DNA of 64,000 bases from Zerene cesonia (Eukaryota > Arthropoda > Insecta > Lepidoptera > Pieridae), in contig NC_052104.1 in NCBI RefSeq assembly GCF_012273895.1, positions 4,774,001 through 4,838,000 of the forward strand, given 5' to 3'. This document shows positions 38,001 to 53,000 of the stretch, piece by piece (the stretch's first letter is position 1; the number at the start of each line of letters is the position of its first letter). Made by a program: the position numbers and the translations under genes. The notes below the pieces were generated by a model. It did not search any database. It was not told where the DNA came from and worked only from the letters and a program-made list of their open reading frames with translations.

Positions 38001-41000
38001 GAAGTATATCCGGGTACAGGTAAGTCAAATTAATATCAATGACAAAATCTCAGTTGAATTGATACAAGAATTTAATTATGAAATTCAATTATACCATTAT
38101 AAGTACTATTCAATATATAAATAACTAGTTGTTCACGTCGGCTTCGCCCGTGGTATATAATCCTATAGCATTTAGGGATCACGTCCAAAGAAACATTGAA
38201 ATAATTTTTGCAAACGCTCCATCAGTTTCTAAAACGTGACAAACTCACAAATTCCAAAACCTTCCCTTCTGTAACTGTATTAATGATATTATAGATTGAT
38301 TGTCCGTATACTTTTTTAAGTGTCGTTGGTACTTTAATGAATTTATTCTTATCATTATTCCTATTCTCATTAAGGCGGTACTGTCATAATGCCCAACGAA
38401 GTAGACAGTGGTGGAGAGGAAAGTCCTGGAGTGCTATCTGACGACCACGATCACCCCCCGGACAGTCCGGATAGTAATTCCACTGATCTTCCAGATAATA
38501 ACAAAGGTTATCCTTGGCTTAAGGTCTGTACAATGAACAATGCAATTTATTTAATTTAATTATATTTCGTATTTCTTGTTAGCTTAGTTTAGAATACTTT
38601 TATTAATATATTAATAATAATTTGGGCTGAACTTCATTAAGAGTACTTTTTGATGATTATACATCTATTAAAAAAATAGTATTGCTTGAGTTTATGCCTT
38701 TGAACATATATTTATTCAGAATATGTATTTTTTCCTCTATCAGGTAATGGTAAAATTTTTAAACTCTTTCAACTATGTGTGCTGTCACCAAAATTTCTGT
38801 CATCCATATTGCTACCGTCGAAATATGCGTGCTACTGTCAGACTTGTGAAATCAGTTCGAAAAGTAAGTGATGTTGAGTCCTTTTTGTATTTGTCCTTTT
38901 GTATTGGTGCAAATAAAGAGTTATCTATCTATCTATCTGTTTTCTTAGTCTGCAAACCTATTCATTTCATTACATATTACTAATATTTTTATAGAAATTT
39001 CCAGCACCGTTATTTGCTAATATGAAAAAAAAACTTTATTTATATTTCAGATATACGGAGAAAAGTTTGGACCAGAAATAAGTACAGCAACGTGTGAAGA
39101 AGGTTCTGGTGGAACAAGACGGGGCAGAACACGGCGAAAGCCATCAGAACATGCTACAGACAGGTAAAACATTCAATCCTTCCATCTTAGACCCTTTTTT
39201 TAAACCTAAAATTTGATATTTCAGGATGTAGGAACTTTTGCATTTAACATTAATATAATAAATTTAACTGGAAAAGTAACAAAACAAAATACTTTATGGC
39301 GAATAATGTCTGCTATTTATGTTAGTCTTTTATTATTCTCATGAGTGGACATATTATGTCCACATTGTTATTCCTAGCAGTTTATAAGCTAAATTTTGTT
39401 GCTGCGATTTCTGACAAACTAGCTTTTCTTCATAGAATCGACCGTTCAGTCCTAGAGAGTGTGGGCATAGCATACAGAGCAGCTGGTGTAGAACACACTG
39501 TACCCAATACTGAAACCCCGCCAGTTAACAAACCACCAACCATTTCTTACCCTCCGGCTGACCCACCCGCTATCCTGAAGTACTTAAAAACACAGGTAAA
39601 TCAATAACAATACCTTCACATGAGAAATAACACGTGTAAAGAGTTTTTTGCATGCCAATTAATTTTCTTGTTATCGTTTAAGTTCATAAATACTATATGG
39701 TAAAGAAGCGACACTTTTTATGGGTTGTCAAAAGCTGTAAATTTCATACATCAAAAGGATATAAGATATAATCGATATAGGAATTGAGTATATTTCTTCT
39801 GGTTATTACATACTCATTACTATAACACTATAATTTTGAAATATACTATCCTCATTTACAAGGTCCGTGATGCCTACCACACACCGTTGGCAATGCTGGT
39901 TAAAGGTGCGACAATAATGAGCGAAGACATATTCGCTGAAAGTGCTCCAGTGGCTTGGCAGCTCTTATTGGAATCTGATCGAGAATTGAGTTCATGTGCA
40001 GCTGCTTTATTCATACTGGCTGCTGTAAAAGCACCTCATGCAGCTTCGCAGATAATGCACCAGGACTTGAAACATCCTGAGCCGTCTGTGAGGTATAATC
40101 TTTTAACTATATATTTTTTCAGAAAGTCTATTTAAATAACTCTCGACCATTTGGTGCTCAATATGTATTAGTTTTATTTACTACATTTTATTTATAATTT
40201 TTTAAGCATTTCAATGCTATAAAACTAAAAATTAAATATATAACTTTTTTTGTTTAAAATGTATGTAATAAGTTATTAAATATAATTCTAAATCTAATTA
40301 TATTACAATTATAACAATGTCGCAGTTAAGTCTATATTATTAGTAAAATGCTTACTTGATACAATTTCTTAAATATATTTTAGAATAAACGCGATCCTAC
40401 GATTCCAAGTAATGTGGAAGCTTAGATACCAAGTTTGGCCTCGAATGGAAGAAGGGGCATCAATGACCTTTAAAGTGCCACCTCCGGGTATAGAATTCAC
40501 TCTACCTTCGCCTAAAATTGGCATAGAATCATTGGCGGTAGTCGATCCGCCGTGGAGTCCGCAAGTCAAGGATAAAGATATGGAGATGACGTTAAACCAA
40601 GAAAGACATGTAAGAATTACGCTACTGAATCTGTTATATTTGGTTTTTTTTTTTAAGTATTATACAATTATTTATTACATTCTTATATTTAAGAGATTAC
40701 ATAACACTATCACACTAATATTATAAATTTAAAAGTTTGCTTGTTTGGATGTTTGTCCGTCAATAACGCTGAAACTACTGAACGCATTTTGATGAAATTT
40801 GGTATGCAGACAGAGTATGAGTTGACTTGGGTGATAGGATACTTTTTATCCCGATTAAATGGTCCCTTGGGATAAAACGGAAATCATTATATAAAAATGT
40901 CTTATTAATAACTATAACTATATTTATTCCAGCGATCACTAGTAACAGCAACTAAGACGCGTAAGAAACAGCAAACGGAAGCAATAAAGAAAGCACTCCA

Positions 41001-44000
41001 ACAGCGCGATGATAAGAAGAAAGCGGAAAGAGAAAGCTTTCTTATCACCACAATACCTATCACCAGACAAGCGGCTAGAGAACCCGCTTTGGACCACGTG
41101 GCAGATGATCATGTTGAACGTCAGTTTTTTTTTAGATACTCTTATTGCTTTATTAGATCTTTTTATAATTTTTGTAGATTTTACAAAGTTTATAGAAACT
41201 ATTTTTATTATTACTTCAAAGAGGCATTCCTTATAACTACAATATACTCTAATCTATAATAGGTCATACAACTCTAAGTATAACACAACTATCTATACTA
41301 ATATTATAAAGAAGAAAAGTTTCATTTGTTTGTTTGGTTGAACGCGCATATTTCAGGAACTACTGGTCCGTTTTGAAAAATTATTTCAATGTTAGATAGC
41401 CCGTTTATCGAGGAAGGCTTTATGCTATATAACATCACGGTACAACGTGGGTAAAACCGCGGGGCACAGCTAGTATTTGATATTTTCCTGCTACAGGCAA
41501 CCTTGCTCATATATTTAAATATTCATCGTTTTACTATTTGATAATTAGAAAAACAACTCTTTAGCACCAGCCGATGAAGAGGCAGTGGAAGGTGTTCGCG
41601 GATCTCATCACACTCAAGTGGCTTCAGCCCTCTTCCCATCAGTATTGTGTTCTGCGGTGGCTGAGATCATATCACTGTTGGATGATGCAGCCGTTTCTAG
41701 GGATGGATGTTCGGTTTATGAAGTCGCTTATCAGGTCAGAGAAACATTCAATATGTTAATTATATAGATAACTAGCTGCGCCCCGCGGTTTCACCCGCGT
41801 AAGTCCGTATCCCGTAGGAATATCGGGATAAAAAATAGATGTTGGCCGATTCTCAGATCTACCCAATATGCTTACCAAATTTCAGAGGAATCGGACAAGC
41901 CGTTTCGGAGGAGTATAGAGACTAACATTGTGACACGAGAATTTGATATATAAGATTTATTTATCATTATTTTTCATACTGATAACAATTAACAATTTTT
42001 TATTTTTCATTGGTACTGAAACAAATCTCTCATCGATTAATAAAGATGAATTGTCGCAAAAAGTTCTTATAAGAGTTTATAACTTCCTTACAAAACCTGT
42101 CTGAGAGGAACATAATTACCTCTCACTTAATATTTAATCCTACTAATCCTACTAATATTATAAATGCGTTTGTAAGGATGTGTGTGTGTTTGTTGCTCTT
42201 TCACGCTTAAACTACTGTACCAATTGCAATTAAATTTGGTACGTAGACAGCTGGACAACTGGAATAACATATAGGCAACTTTTTATCCCGATATTCCTAC
42301 GGGATACGGATTTACGCGGGTGAAACCGCGGGGCGCAGCCAGTTACCCATAATTTCATAAAAATGTACTACAACAGACGTGTATAGACAAATAATAATTA
42401 CCACATCGGCTAATAATCTCAGGTCATATGGGGTTGTTTAGTCGAAGACTCTGCTCTCTTCCTCCGTCACGTACTGGAGAGATTAACACGCGACCATCAA
42501 GATGAAATGTTCAAATTGCTGAGACATCTGATACGCTTCATCCCACGTTTGCCGCAGCAGGCCGCATTCGCCCTATATAACTACATTATTGGATATGTCA
42601 TGTTCTATGTGAGAACACCTCATGAAGATGGACAGAGGTTGATTGGAGCTGCTTTATCGATATTATGGATGGTAAATAAACTTTGTGAACAACACAGTTT
42701 GTGCTAAAATATATTTGCATTGATTGATTTGTTATCACTACATAGTATAAAACAAAGTCGCTTTCTCAGTCCCTATGTCCCTTTGTATGATAAATGTTTA
42801 AAACTACGTAACGAATTTTGATGGGTTTTTTTAATAGATAGAGTGATTCAAGAGGAAGGTTTATATGTATAATAACATCTGTTAAACTACACTGAATAAA
42901 CGAAGCCGCGAGCAAAAGCTAGTTTATGATAAGTTCAACTCTCTAATGTTCGTATAATATTTTGACGTAACGTATAAAAATATACTTAGAGTAAATTCAT
43001 ACAATATATGGTGTGAAGTTAACTGGATAATTTTTACAGGTTGTTCACAGCGTACATGGTATTATGTTTAAGGACTTAAAGCAAATATTACGTAAGGAGC
43101 AATGCGATGCCTCTATACTTTTAACTGCGAATGTTCCAGCGGCAAAGAAAATTATCGTCCACGGTCCTTGTATGTTACCTATTATTAACATAATTCTTAG
43201 GTATTCAATAAAATGAATTATGTGAGGAATTAATATAATTATGATTTATACTCTAGCTGACAATGAAGGAAGCATTCCATCCCAATTTCCTGTGCAGGAA
43301 GATACTCAGTTCTGTCAGATATTAAGAGAATCATTGGACTATTTTGGTATACCAGAAAAAATGCACGACGAATACTTTCTGGTTGACTTCAAAACACGTA
43401 AGTACTTGTCTCGGTTCACTCAAAACTAATAATTCCTTGTCTGTTGACGTGCAATAACTAGTTATATTAGTTTGTCTATCGCTATGGCCATGTATATTTT
43501 GTTTCTCTTATACAGAAACCTTCCTGAAAATACAAACTGAATTAACAAACATAACAGGCTTTATAAAATATTTAAGCCAAATTAAAAAACACAAAGTTAA
43601 GTTATCTTAAAGTTAGTAAAATTATATGTATTAACAGGTCAAATCCACAATCCGCAAAGCTACGTGCGCGATCACTACTTTTTCAAGCGCTCGCAGTACC
43701 CTCAATTAGGGCTCGTGCACATGGAACCCGAGGAAGCATTCAACAAACTGCAGCAGCAAGAATTGTTGCACAAATTCGTTGAAATCGGAAAAGTTTTGCT
43801 TACATGGGCTATCTTAAAAAATGTCGATATGGTAAGTGAGTGAGTGTGTTTAGCTTAATAAATAAAAATAGTTTCTTCAGAAATTTATTGTTGATTCATT
43901 AACATACTGTAAAAATACTACTAGTACGTAATTTCTACAATTTCAAGATTTGTTTTTTTTACTAGGGGTTATTTATCTATTTATTTATAATACAGGTTGT

Positions 44001-47000
44001 GCAGAGAGTGGTATTCTTACATGACGAATTAATGAAGTTACCGTCATTCCCGCGGAAGGCTCTAGAAGCCGATTTGGCTTTGTACAGCCGAGGGCATTTG
44101 GGCCCCACACTATTGGGTCTAGATGTGCTACATAAATTCATGTAAGTTATATTTTTATTCCTATCGTTACTCAAAAAGCATATAGTGATCCTTTTTGATA
44201 ATTTTCCTCAATGTGTTCCTTTCATAGGTGGGTACGTCTTATAGCTCGTATGTTTGAGGCAATGGCTGGCAACTTTACATCGTCCAGAGATATCCATCTG
44301 TTTCTAAATGTTCTCAATGGTGCACTAATGCTACATAGTGAAGACTCACTTATACTGAGATACGTTATAGCTACGTATGTTAACGCTGCTTTTAATTTCA
44401 AAAACATTTTCTCCACGAATGGGTGAGTAGAATAATTACATAAAATTTCATGAATCCATTGTTATAAGCTATTTGTACAAAAGCAAAAATGGTGTCTTAT
44501 TTCTGTTTCAGATATCTTCTTATTATGCCAACCTTACTGCAAATATATTCAAACTTCCAAACCAATAAGTTGGTAACAACCACAATAGAATACGCGGTAA
44601 AACAGTTCTATTTGCTGAACAGAAAACCTTTTATTTTACAAATGTTTGGTTCCGTATCCGCCATTTTGGATACTGATGAAGAAGCGGCTTATGGTGATGC
44701 CAGCAAAGTAAGCCATATTTTCCCTTTTTATTTTATTGTTTTGTTCACTTGGTGTACGTTAGTAGGAACATCAATCACTACATAGTATAAAACAAAGTCG
44801 CTTTCTCTGTCCCTATGTATGCTTAAAATAAATCTTTAAAACTACACAACTGATTTTGATTGTTTTTTTCTTAATAGATAGAGTGATTCAAGAGGAAGGT
44901 TTATGTGTATAATAATATTCATTGAACTGCTCCGAATTTAACGCGTGCCAAGCCGCAGATAAAAGCTAGTTATAGATATACTTATGCAGACTTGTAAGTC
45001 ATGAACCCAATTTCTTATTATATATTCCTAGGTACAATCCAGCTGTCTATTCAACCTGTTACTAAGTCTGGAAACTCCATCACCCGACCCCCTGCATATA
45101 GCAGAGCTAATCAAAGAAGAGAAACCTCTAAAACCCATTGACTTTTGTTACCGAGATGAAGAAGAAATGGTCAATGTATTGGATTGCATCAGTCTATGTG
45201 TAATGGTCGTCTCATACTCTGCTGAAAGTATGCGAGGGTATCAAATGCTTGTATGTATATTCGTAATCAAAAATGCAAAAATAATATGAATTTAATATTA
45301 TAAGAAGACACAAATAGTGGACTTTGAACCTTTTTCAGATAATATTAGAAGCCATTTTACCCTGTTATGTGAAACAAATACAACTTCCGACGTATAACAG
45401 AGAAGGCAAAACAGAAAAGGAAATTATTCAACAGTTAGCTATAGCAATTAAAACGCTTGTTAACAATTGTGAAGGCTTATCCAAGTAAGTGAATAAAAAA
45501 TCGATATTAATCTTATCTACATGAATACATAAATGTTCCTAAAAAAATATATGTTATTTTATATTAATCAAAGTTATATAGTTATACTTTCTAACTCTCA
45601 CTCTCTCTCACTCCTGCAGAATCATTTTGCTTCTTTATTCTGGCTCTCAGAGTCTGTGTTACCAAATTGATATGTAACATTCATGTATCTATTTCAGGTC
45701 ATACAACGGTCCATACCGAACATCCCCAGAACATAAAGGCTCCTCCCAACGCGGGTGCCCTCGCAGCGCAGCTACGCCCTTCATGACTCTAGACATCCTC
45801 GATGATGAGTCCCATTCTAGATACGTCAGCGATCATTCTAGATTGCCACCCGTCACTGATTATACAGGGGCTGAAGATAGTGAAGTTAGTAATAAATATA
45901 TAATTACGTTAATCCTAAACTAACAAGCATCCTTTATTTCCCACTTTTTTTACCACTTACACTTACCTAAAACCCGATAATGCAGTGTATTACGAATAAA
46001 ATACTGTTTTATTAAAGTCTCTCTTTTTCTCATGAACATACTTCATAACGCGTAACTAACGATAAATAATAAGAACGTCTTCGTGTACTAAACATACTAT
46101 TATTACAGTTGGTGCGTGCAGAATACCGTCGTCCGCGCGATGTTTTATTGTCACTTGTTGGTGAATTTATTGGGCGGGCTACAACACGGCTGTTAGAGCT
46201 GAATGGATCTAAGGCTAGTGGCGGGAGTGAGGGCAAGCCTGTCGAGTTATTAGACTCCAAATCACATGCGGTGAGTTTTAATGTCATTTTATATTGTTAT
46301 AAAGACATTTCATGAATATATTTATAGTTATTGTTGTGTTCTTAAATGTGTATATTACGTATTATATACATATTAAGTAAATTTTTTTACTTTTTTCTTA
46401 TCATTTGGTTCTCAATAAAGTGTCACTATATATCGATCTAACTGTAAAATAATGTAGAATACATCGTCCTAGTTTGAATTTATTAAACTTCTATATGGCA
46501 CTTAAGAATAAATAATCTAAACTTTAAGTTGCTAATTGCAAAGAAAGAAGGTAATCCAAACATATTTTTCAAACATATAATTCCAGCGTTTAGCAGAAAT
46601 AGCGCATTCCCTTCTTAAAGTGTCGCCATATGACCCCGAATCGATGGGATGTCGTGGTCTTCAAAGATATATGATGCAAGTATTGCCAGCTGCTGATTGG
46701 GCTGATGATGCACTAAGACCAGCTCTTATTATGATACTGAGGAGACTTGATAAGGTCTTCTTGAAGATTGCCAAGAAACCTAGTATACGGGTAAGATATG
46801 TAGATGAGATTTCTTTTTTAGTGCTTAAAAGAATCCTTATTTAAATGAGAAAAACGATTTCACTTTAAATATTGGATATAATATCAGTTATGATTTATTT
46901 CTCTTAAGATCTTGGATAGATCTTGTGTAATATCAGTTATGATTTATTTCTCTTAAGATTTCTTCATAGAATTATAATAGTTTTTACCAAAATTTCAGAG

Positions 47001-50000
47001 AAATACTGATTGGGATTCTGCAGCGGTATTATTGAAAGGAGTTTATGAGACAATGATTCGGTGCCCATACATCATGCATTGGCAACAAATCAAAACTTTG
47101 CTCAATACTGTTCAGGTACAATCATCTATATTCAGAAACTGTGTGTAATATATAAAAAGTACCACATCTTTAGTTTACTAAAGTTGAATTATTTTATAAC
47201 AATTTCTATATATGAATTTCTTTTCAGGCATTGATAGTTTCTGAAAATAACTGCGGCGAAAATTTATCATCCGCAACAGCCGCTTTAATGTCGCAACCCC
47301 CGCCTCCTCACTTCTGCAGTACTGTCGTTCGTCTGATTGCTTTGCAAGTTATAAATACTGGGGTATGTTAAAAAATTGAGTTATATTTATACACAATAAA
47401 AAAATGTACATGACTGAAAAGCGTATAAACGCTATACTTACAGAGAAGAAGTAAAATAGTTCATTTAAAAGGAGTTTCAAATCGAATATAACATTTCAAT
47501 AAGCTCATTGATAATATAAATTACAGGACAGCTATTCATTAGAGCAAATGTGCGGCGGAAGCGCGATATTTCCTTCAGCTGAGAAGACGGAGAACATGTT
47601 GATGAACTTATTCATGCCTCTGTGCTTACGTGTTGGGAGCGGCAGAAAAGGTACGCATACCTTGGTTTATGCATAGTATAAATTATAATATTAACTAATA
47701 CTATAATAATAACATTCAAAAATTTTAATACAAGTCCATGTAGTTAGCTCCTCTTTTAATTTTAAACAATCACATTGGTGCTCTTGAGTTTCTATAATCC
47801 CTACTAATATTATAAATGCGAAAGTAACTCTGTCTGTCTGTTACACTTTCACGCCTAAACCACTGAACCGATTTTGATAAAATTTGGTATGAAGATAGAA
47901 CTGAACTTGGGAAAGGACATAGGATACTTTTTATCGCGAAAAAAGAAAGGGATGAAAGCTTGTATGAAAGTTCATTATTGTCAAACCGATTTTGATGAAA
48001 CTTGGTATGAAGAAAGAGCTAAACGTGGGAAAGAACAAACCATACTTTTTATTGCGAAGAAAATACTCCTTACCATGTCGCGCGACATAATCGAATTCTA
48101 CGCGGGCGAAGCCGCGGGCGAAAAGATAGTAACTAATAATCGTCTAATCAATTTTATTCGATTTTGTAATTATTACAACACTTACTAAATTTTTTCCGTT
48201 CAGACGTACCACCGCTCCGCCAATCAGACGTGAGCTACATAGTGTCGGTGGTGCTAAACGCACTCTGCCCCCCCGCGCCGCCCGGCCAGCTGGCCGCTGT
48301 CAACGCCAAGTTAAACGCCGCTGATGCGAGGGTCAACTCGCTTACTTTCACTGGAAGTAGAGATACCAGAAATACTACTAGGCTGTCCAATCAACTGTAT
48401 AGGATCGCCTTTCTGGGTAATTATGAGATTATGCATTTTATTAATGTGTTTGTTTGTCTCGTACGTTTTATTGACGTAACTAATTGTCGCATTTTTAGGG
48501 ATTTTTTAAGTTACATATTAGCGCCTTAGTAAAGTAGTCATGCCACATAAGTATTTTATAGGTTATGCTGTTACTCGTATTGTTAGAATTTATATTATCA
48601 GATTTTTATGTATAATCTTTTTTTCACACATTGGTATTCGAAGAACACATAATACGTTTATATTTTGCATCTGCACAACTCTTTCTGCTCGTATCTTCCT
48701 TCCCATCTAATTAATTATAGGATGATGGAATACGTAGTTATTTATTTCTGTGTGTACTTGTTCTATAATATATCAAATGAGAAATTTGTCTGAAGAGCTG
48801 AAATTCTGAAATATATGTATTTAAAAAAAAATTGAATGGGAAAGTTCTGAGGTAACAAACACAAAAAAAACAGTCGGCTTGAGAACCATCTCTCTATTTG
48901 AAGTCAGTTGAAAACGATTCTCATATTATTATAGTGATATTAAACATTTCCAGCGTTAAAAGTCCTCTGCGCGTGCTTCACGAGCGAGCTGTGCTGCGAG
49001 TGGGGGCGCATCGCGCGCACCATGCGCGACCTCGGGCGCCGCAACGAGGCGGCGCACCACCTGTGGGACTTCCTCGAGCACACCGTCACCTACCGCACGC
49101 CGCTCTACGTGCTGCTGCAGCCGTTCATACTGCACAAGGTCGGTATATGATATACAGGATGTTTTATAGTGTTCGATTCTTGATAATGTCTAGTTTTATA
49201 GCGGATGTTTAAGCTTTATTGTTTCTTAAATAAATAAAATTAGCCATATACATGTTTCTGACTTAACCTCGTCCAAGTATCTCACTTGGACTTGGACTTT
49301 CGCCTGGATTAAATCGGGCGTTATCTAGATTTTCATTTAAAAATATCGAAGAAGCAAAAATCGTACAGTTTTCCATTAATTATTTGGATTCATTTAATAT
49401 CGAAAAAAACAAAAACAAAAAAAAAATTGGAAATTCATTACGTTGGCATTGAACCGAAACAAAACCATGCACATAATACGCCACGTCCACCGCGCCAGCT
49501 GTCCCAGCCGCCGATCGGCGACCACGAGCGGCACATGCAGTTCGTGGTGCGCGAGCGCGTGCGCGGCCTCAAGCTGCCGGCCGCGCGGGCGCGCGGCGCG
49601 CTGCTGGCCGAGCTCGCCAGGGAGCTGCGCACCATGAGGGACACGCACGACCATTATAAGTTCGGTGAGTTGGCTTGTGGAGGGAGGGTGCTGGATTTCC
49701 TCTATCAAAAGGAAGGGATCCTCGACCGGTCTACACAACTGGCCGGCCGGTAATGTCTGTAGCGAATACATTTCTGCATTTTGCTGAGGTACTTTGTTGG
49801 ATCTTATGATGTCCTGTTGAATACCCACATTCCCATTTTCTCATAGTTTTAACTGTGTGCAAGTTGCAAGATACTTTGAATTTAGTACGATAAGCTAAAA
49901 GCATTTTAAAGATACAACTACTAATATGAGCATATGGAATATAACACAAATTACTTATTATAATTATAAAAAAGTTTTGTTCCCAGTGAAAACTAATTAT

Positions 50001-53000
50001 AAATTCGTAGTAGTAGTACAGTTTCACAATAAATAACATAACAAGTATGTCCACTCATATATTTTACAGAACAAATAGCAGAAAGCATAGGGCAGAGCGC
50101 AGGTAAGCGGGCGTCAGAAGCGATACCCCGCAACGTGGCGGAGAAGCAGCAGCAGCACCGGCCCTCGCTGATCTCCATGCTGGTGGGGCGGGCGGGCCTG
50201 CCGCGCACCCCTGACCACCCCACTGCACCACTTTCTGCTCAGAGAGGTGAGAAAGTGTTGTTTTGTCATGTTAGCTTCTCTATTAAATATCTCACGAACC
50301 AATCCATGTACTATATCCTCTCCTAGTCACGACCATTCACTCACTTCTTTTGCGACGTCTGTCTTTAATACTTGAATTATTACACAATTCATTGTAAATT
50401 CTTACAACAATCTGAAATCTTGAATCCAAAAAATTTTCACTGACTTAAAATAAACACGCTGAGTACTTTGGTTAAATATCAACATCGCTAGAAACCGTGC
50501 GTTTCTTTTTCAAAATCAAAATTTACGTGGAAAATAAATCGTATCAATCTTGCTTGGTTGATGGTAAGAGATTACCACCACCCATGAACATTAGCAGTGT
50601 TTTGTCTTAACGAATACGCTGTCTGCTTTAAGAAGTAAGGGATAAGGAAAGGATGGAAAGGACGGACTGGGACTGGGAAACGCAGTAGATGCTACTATTT
50701 CACGCCGATTTTGTGAGAGGTATGGTACCTCTCCCGATGCGATCTCAAATCGTGCCAAAGCGTACTCGACACCCACATTCCGTATACCGTATGCAATATT
50801 TATTTGAACATTTATTATATGTATTATGAAATACTTCTTTTCAGAGTCATTATCGAGTAGCTCAACGACTAGTCAGCATATGCCCCCATATGAATCAAAC
50901 AACAATGGGCGAATGAGTGACAATGGGAATAACATTATCGTTGGAAGCACACAAACTGGTAATTAAATATTATTTTAACCCCTCTGCAAAAACAATGACG
51001 TTTTGATAAGGTTGACTTGTCTGTGTGTCACGTATGCTTTCGTATGTGCGTGTCGATCTGAAATTTGTTGTCACAAAATGGCGGATTAATTATTATTATT
51101 TCACATCTCCCTCATTATGGGTAGTAAATAGCATTTTACCTACAAAATTTCTAATCCAAAATGGCCGCTAACAAGAAAGGGATCAGGGTTATTTTTTAAT
51201 TTTAATGTACTCGTATTACTTCACAATTACGTTTATTAAGAAAAGTTAATGTTAAAAACACGTATCTAATATTATTATTTAAGGGTCTGGAACTAATGGA
51301 GATCAAAAACAAAGTGTCGGCCCCGTGCAATATACTAACGCACAGAAGCTGAGATTTGGTTCATCTGTCGAGTTTAAACTTAATACAGGTATATGATTTT
51401 ATCTTTTATTCATATTTAATTCGAACCCAGTATTTCTATTTGGATTAAAGAACTCACTTAAACATATACGTTATTTTAAAGGGGAAACAACGCAATCTCC
51501 ATTGTCTCCTCTATCAATGGGTGATTCTTGTGGGGAAGATGCACTAGACGATGACAGACCAAGATTGCAAAGGTCTCATGGTCCTTCCAAAAAGACCTTC
51601 AAGTTTCGACGTAGCAGGAATAGCAAGCCGGAAGTATGTTATCTTAGTAATACTATTTACCGCTTTACCACTATTTTGGACGTATTATTTAACAGACTAT
51701 GATTTTTTTCACGTGACTTATACCAATAATGTTGTTTGTTGATAAAAACATAATTTATATGAATAGAATATCAATACCTAATATCTCTCGTAGGTTACAG
51801 CATACTAATAATGTACAAGACTTCTCACACTTACTATTTACTAACGGTATACCAATTCCTCCGGTTCCGGTTCCTCCGGTTATCAATTCGATTGCTTTAG
51901 TTTTGTTTGTTATTGTTATCCCACTTTTGACAGTGTTCGATCCGGCTAGAATCAGACTCTTGTTCATCCCCGGGAGCAGACTGCACGCCGCTACGTCGCG
52001 GCCTCTTGCCCCCTGCTACTGACACCTCTTACGACAGCGAGATCTCGCAGACCTCTTCCACTTCTGGATATAGGTATATTATAAGGGATTACTGTTCAGA
52101 AGTTTATTGAAAAAAGTTTTGATGATTATTAAATTTCATTTGGGGAGAGAAAAGGTATATTCACTTTGCAGGATTATAAAATTTGTTAACTTTTGGATTA
52201 ATTTATTTATTTTTGCCATTTATGTAATTTAAATTCAAGTTTTAACCGACGTTCCCCAAAAATTTCTTAAGTTGAGAGATTCTCAATTGGACTTATTTTT
52301 TAGGTTTTAACTTTATGAGTTTTAAAACGATTGATTCTTTTTGTGTTTTAACCGAAATTATTGTCATTTGATCCCATTTGAGAAACTGTAGTGGGAATTC
52401 CCACTCTATTGGGGATACTAACAATATAAACTATTTACATATTATGTGGCAACCATCGACATTATTACGGGAAGTAAACTAAAAATCACACGCATAGGCA
52501 TAAGAGCCGTTTCACACAAAAATGCCCCCAGGGAGAGCTACAGCCTGCAGGCATCCATGTCGGAGTCGCCGGGCGCGGCGCGGTCGGGCGCCGCCACGCC
52601 GCGCGCAAGCCCCGACGGTAAAACGCTCTTCGTATGTACCCGCCATACTCCGTACACCCCCTCTGTCTCCTATTCCTCCCCTTTTCTGTGCTTTGCTTCC
52701 TTCCAGACGCCTTTACTTAGTTATTTGGCCTAAGTAGTACTTGGTTACAGGGGATATAGCCAGACCCAATTTGGGGGGGTTAAAATGTGTAGCTCTATGT
52801 GACTAGATATGTACCAGTTGAAGCTAATTGTTAATTTTGGTCAAAGTGAATGGCTCCAACTTAAACTTATTTGAGTTTTCAGGCAACCTTGTTAGTATAT
52901 TATGTACCTTACGTTGTAGGTACCTACCTCTTAATAGAATTTATAGTTCAACCAGATTGTCTATAGGACAATTTTCATAACTTTGATAATTATGACATTT

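Larger units (their letters stand above)
35437..42671 (+). other. unc80: unc80 exons 27-41
   Basis: Exons: 35437-35611, 35715-35753, 35826-35861, 36528-36684, 37284-37452, 37927-38019, 38375-38523, 38744-38863, 39051-39163, 39436-39595, 39863-40092, 40384-40609, 40933-41119, 41565-41734, 42423-42671. Exon 27 carries the conserved ECPRALRMVACVLLFEITAF. Exon 30 has ANRRWSMALSSMGHSQ and ERKISF. Exon 34 holds a Cys/His cluster (VCCHQNFCHPYCY) with counterparts in human UNC80 (THVDYCHPHCY), perhaps metal-binding. Exon 38 has YQVWPRMEEG; exon 39 has SFLITTIPIT. Exon 31 ends at a weak donor (T|gttcgt). Confidence 0.88.
43040..47650 (+). other. unc80: unc80 exons 42-55
   Basis: Exons: 43040-43169, 43257-43397, 43638-43831, 43996-44141, 44228-44422, 44512-44707, 45032-45250, 45339-45484, 45698-45884, 46109-46270, 46587-46790, 46999-47115, 47228-47362, 47527-47650. 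This is the best conserved part of the protein: MFKDLKQILRKEQCD, VQEDTQFCQILRESLDYF, DIHLFLNVLNGALMLHSED, ILPTMLQ-like LLIMPTLLQIYSNF, FYLLNRKPFILQMFGSV, REAEYRRPRDVLLSL-type motif, and RLAEIAHSLLKVSPYDPES. All have direct human UNC80 equivalents, which fixes the frame of each exon. Confidence 0.93.

Noticed and set aside
49438..49828. Arg-rich minus-strand ORFs opposite unc80 exon 58
   Set aside because: Produced by the GC-rich exon on the plus strand, which encodes conserved UNC80 sequence in frame.
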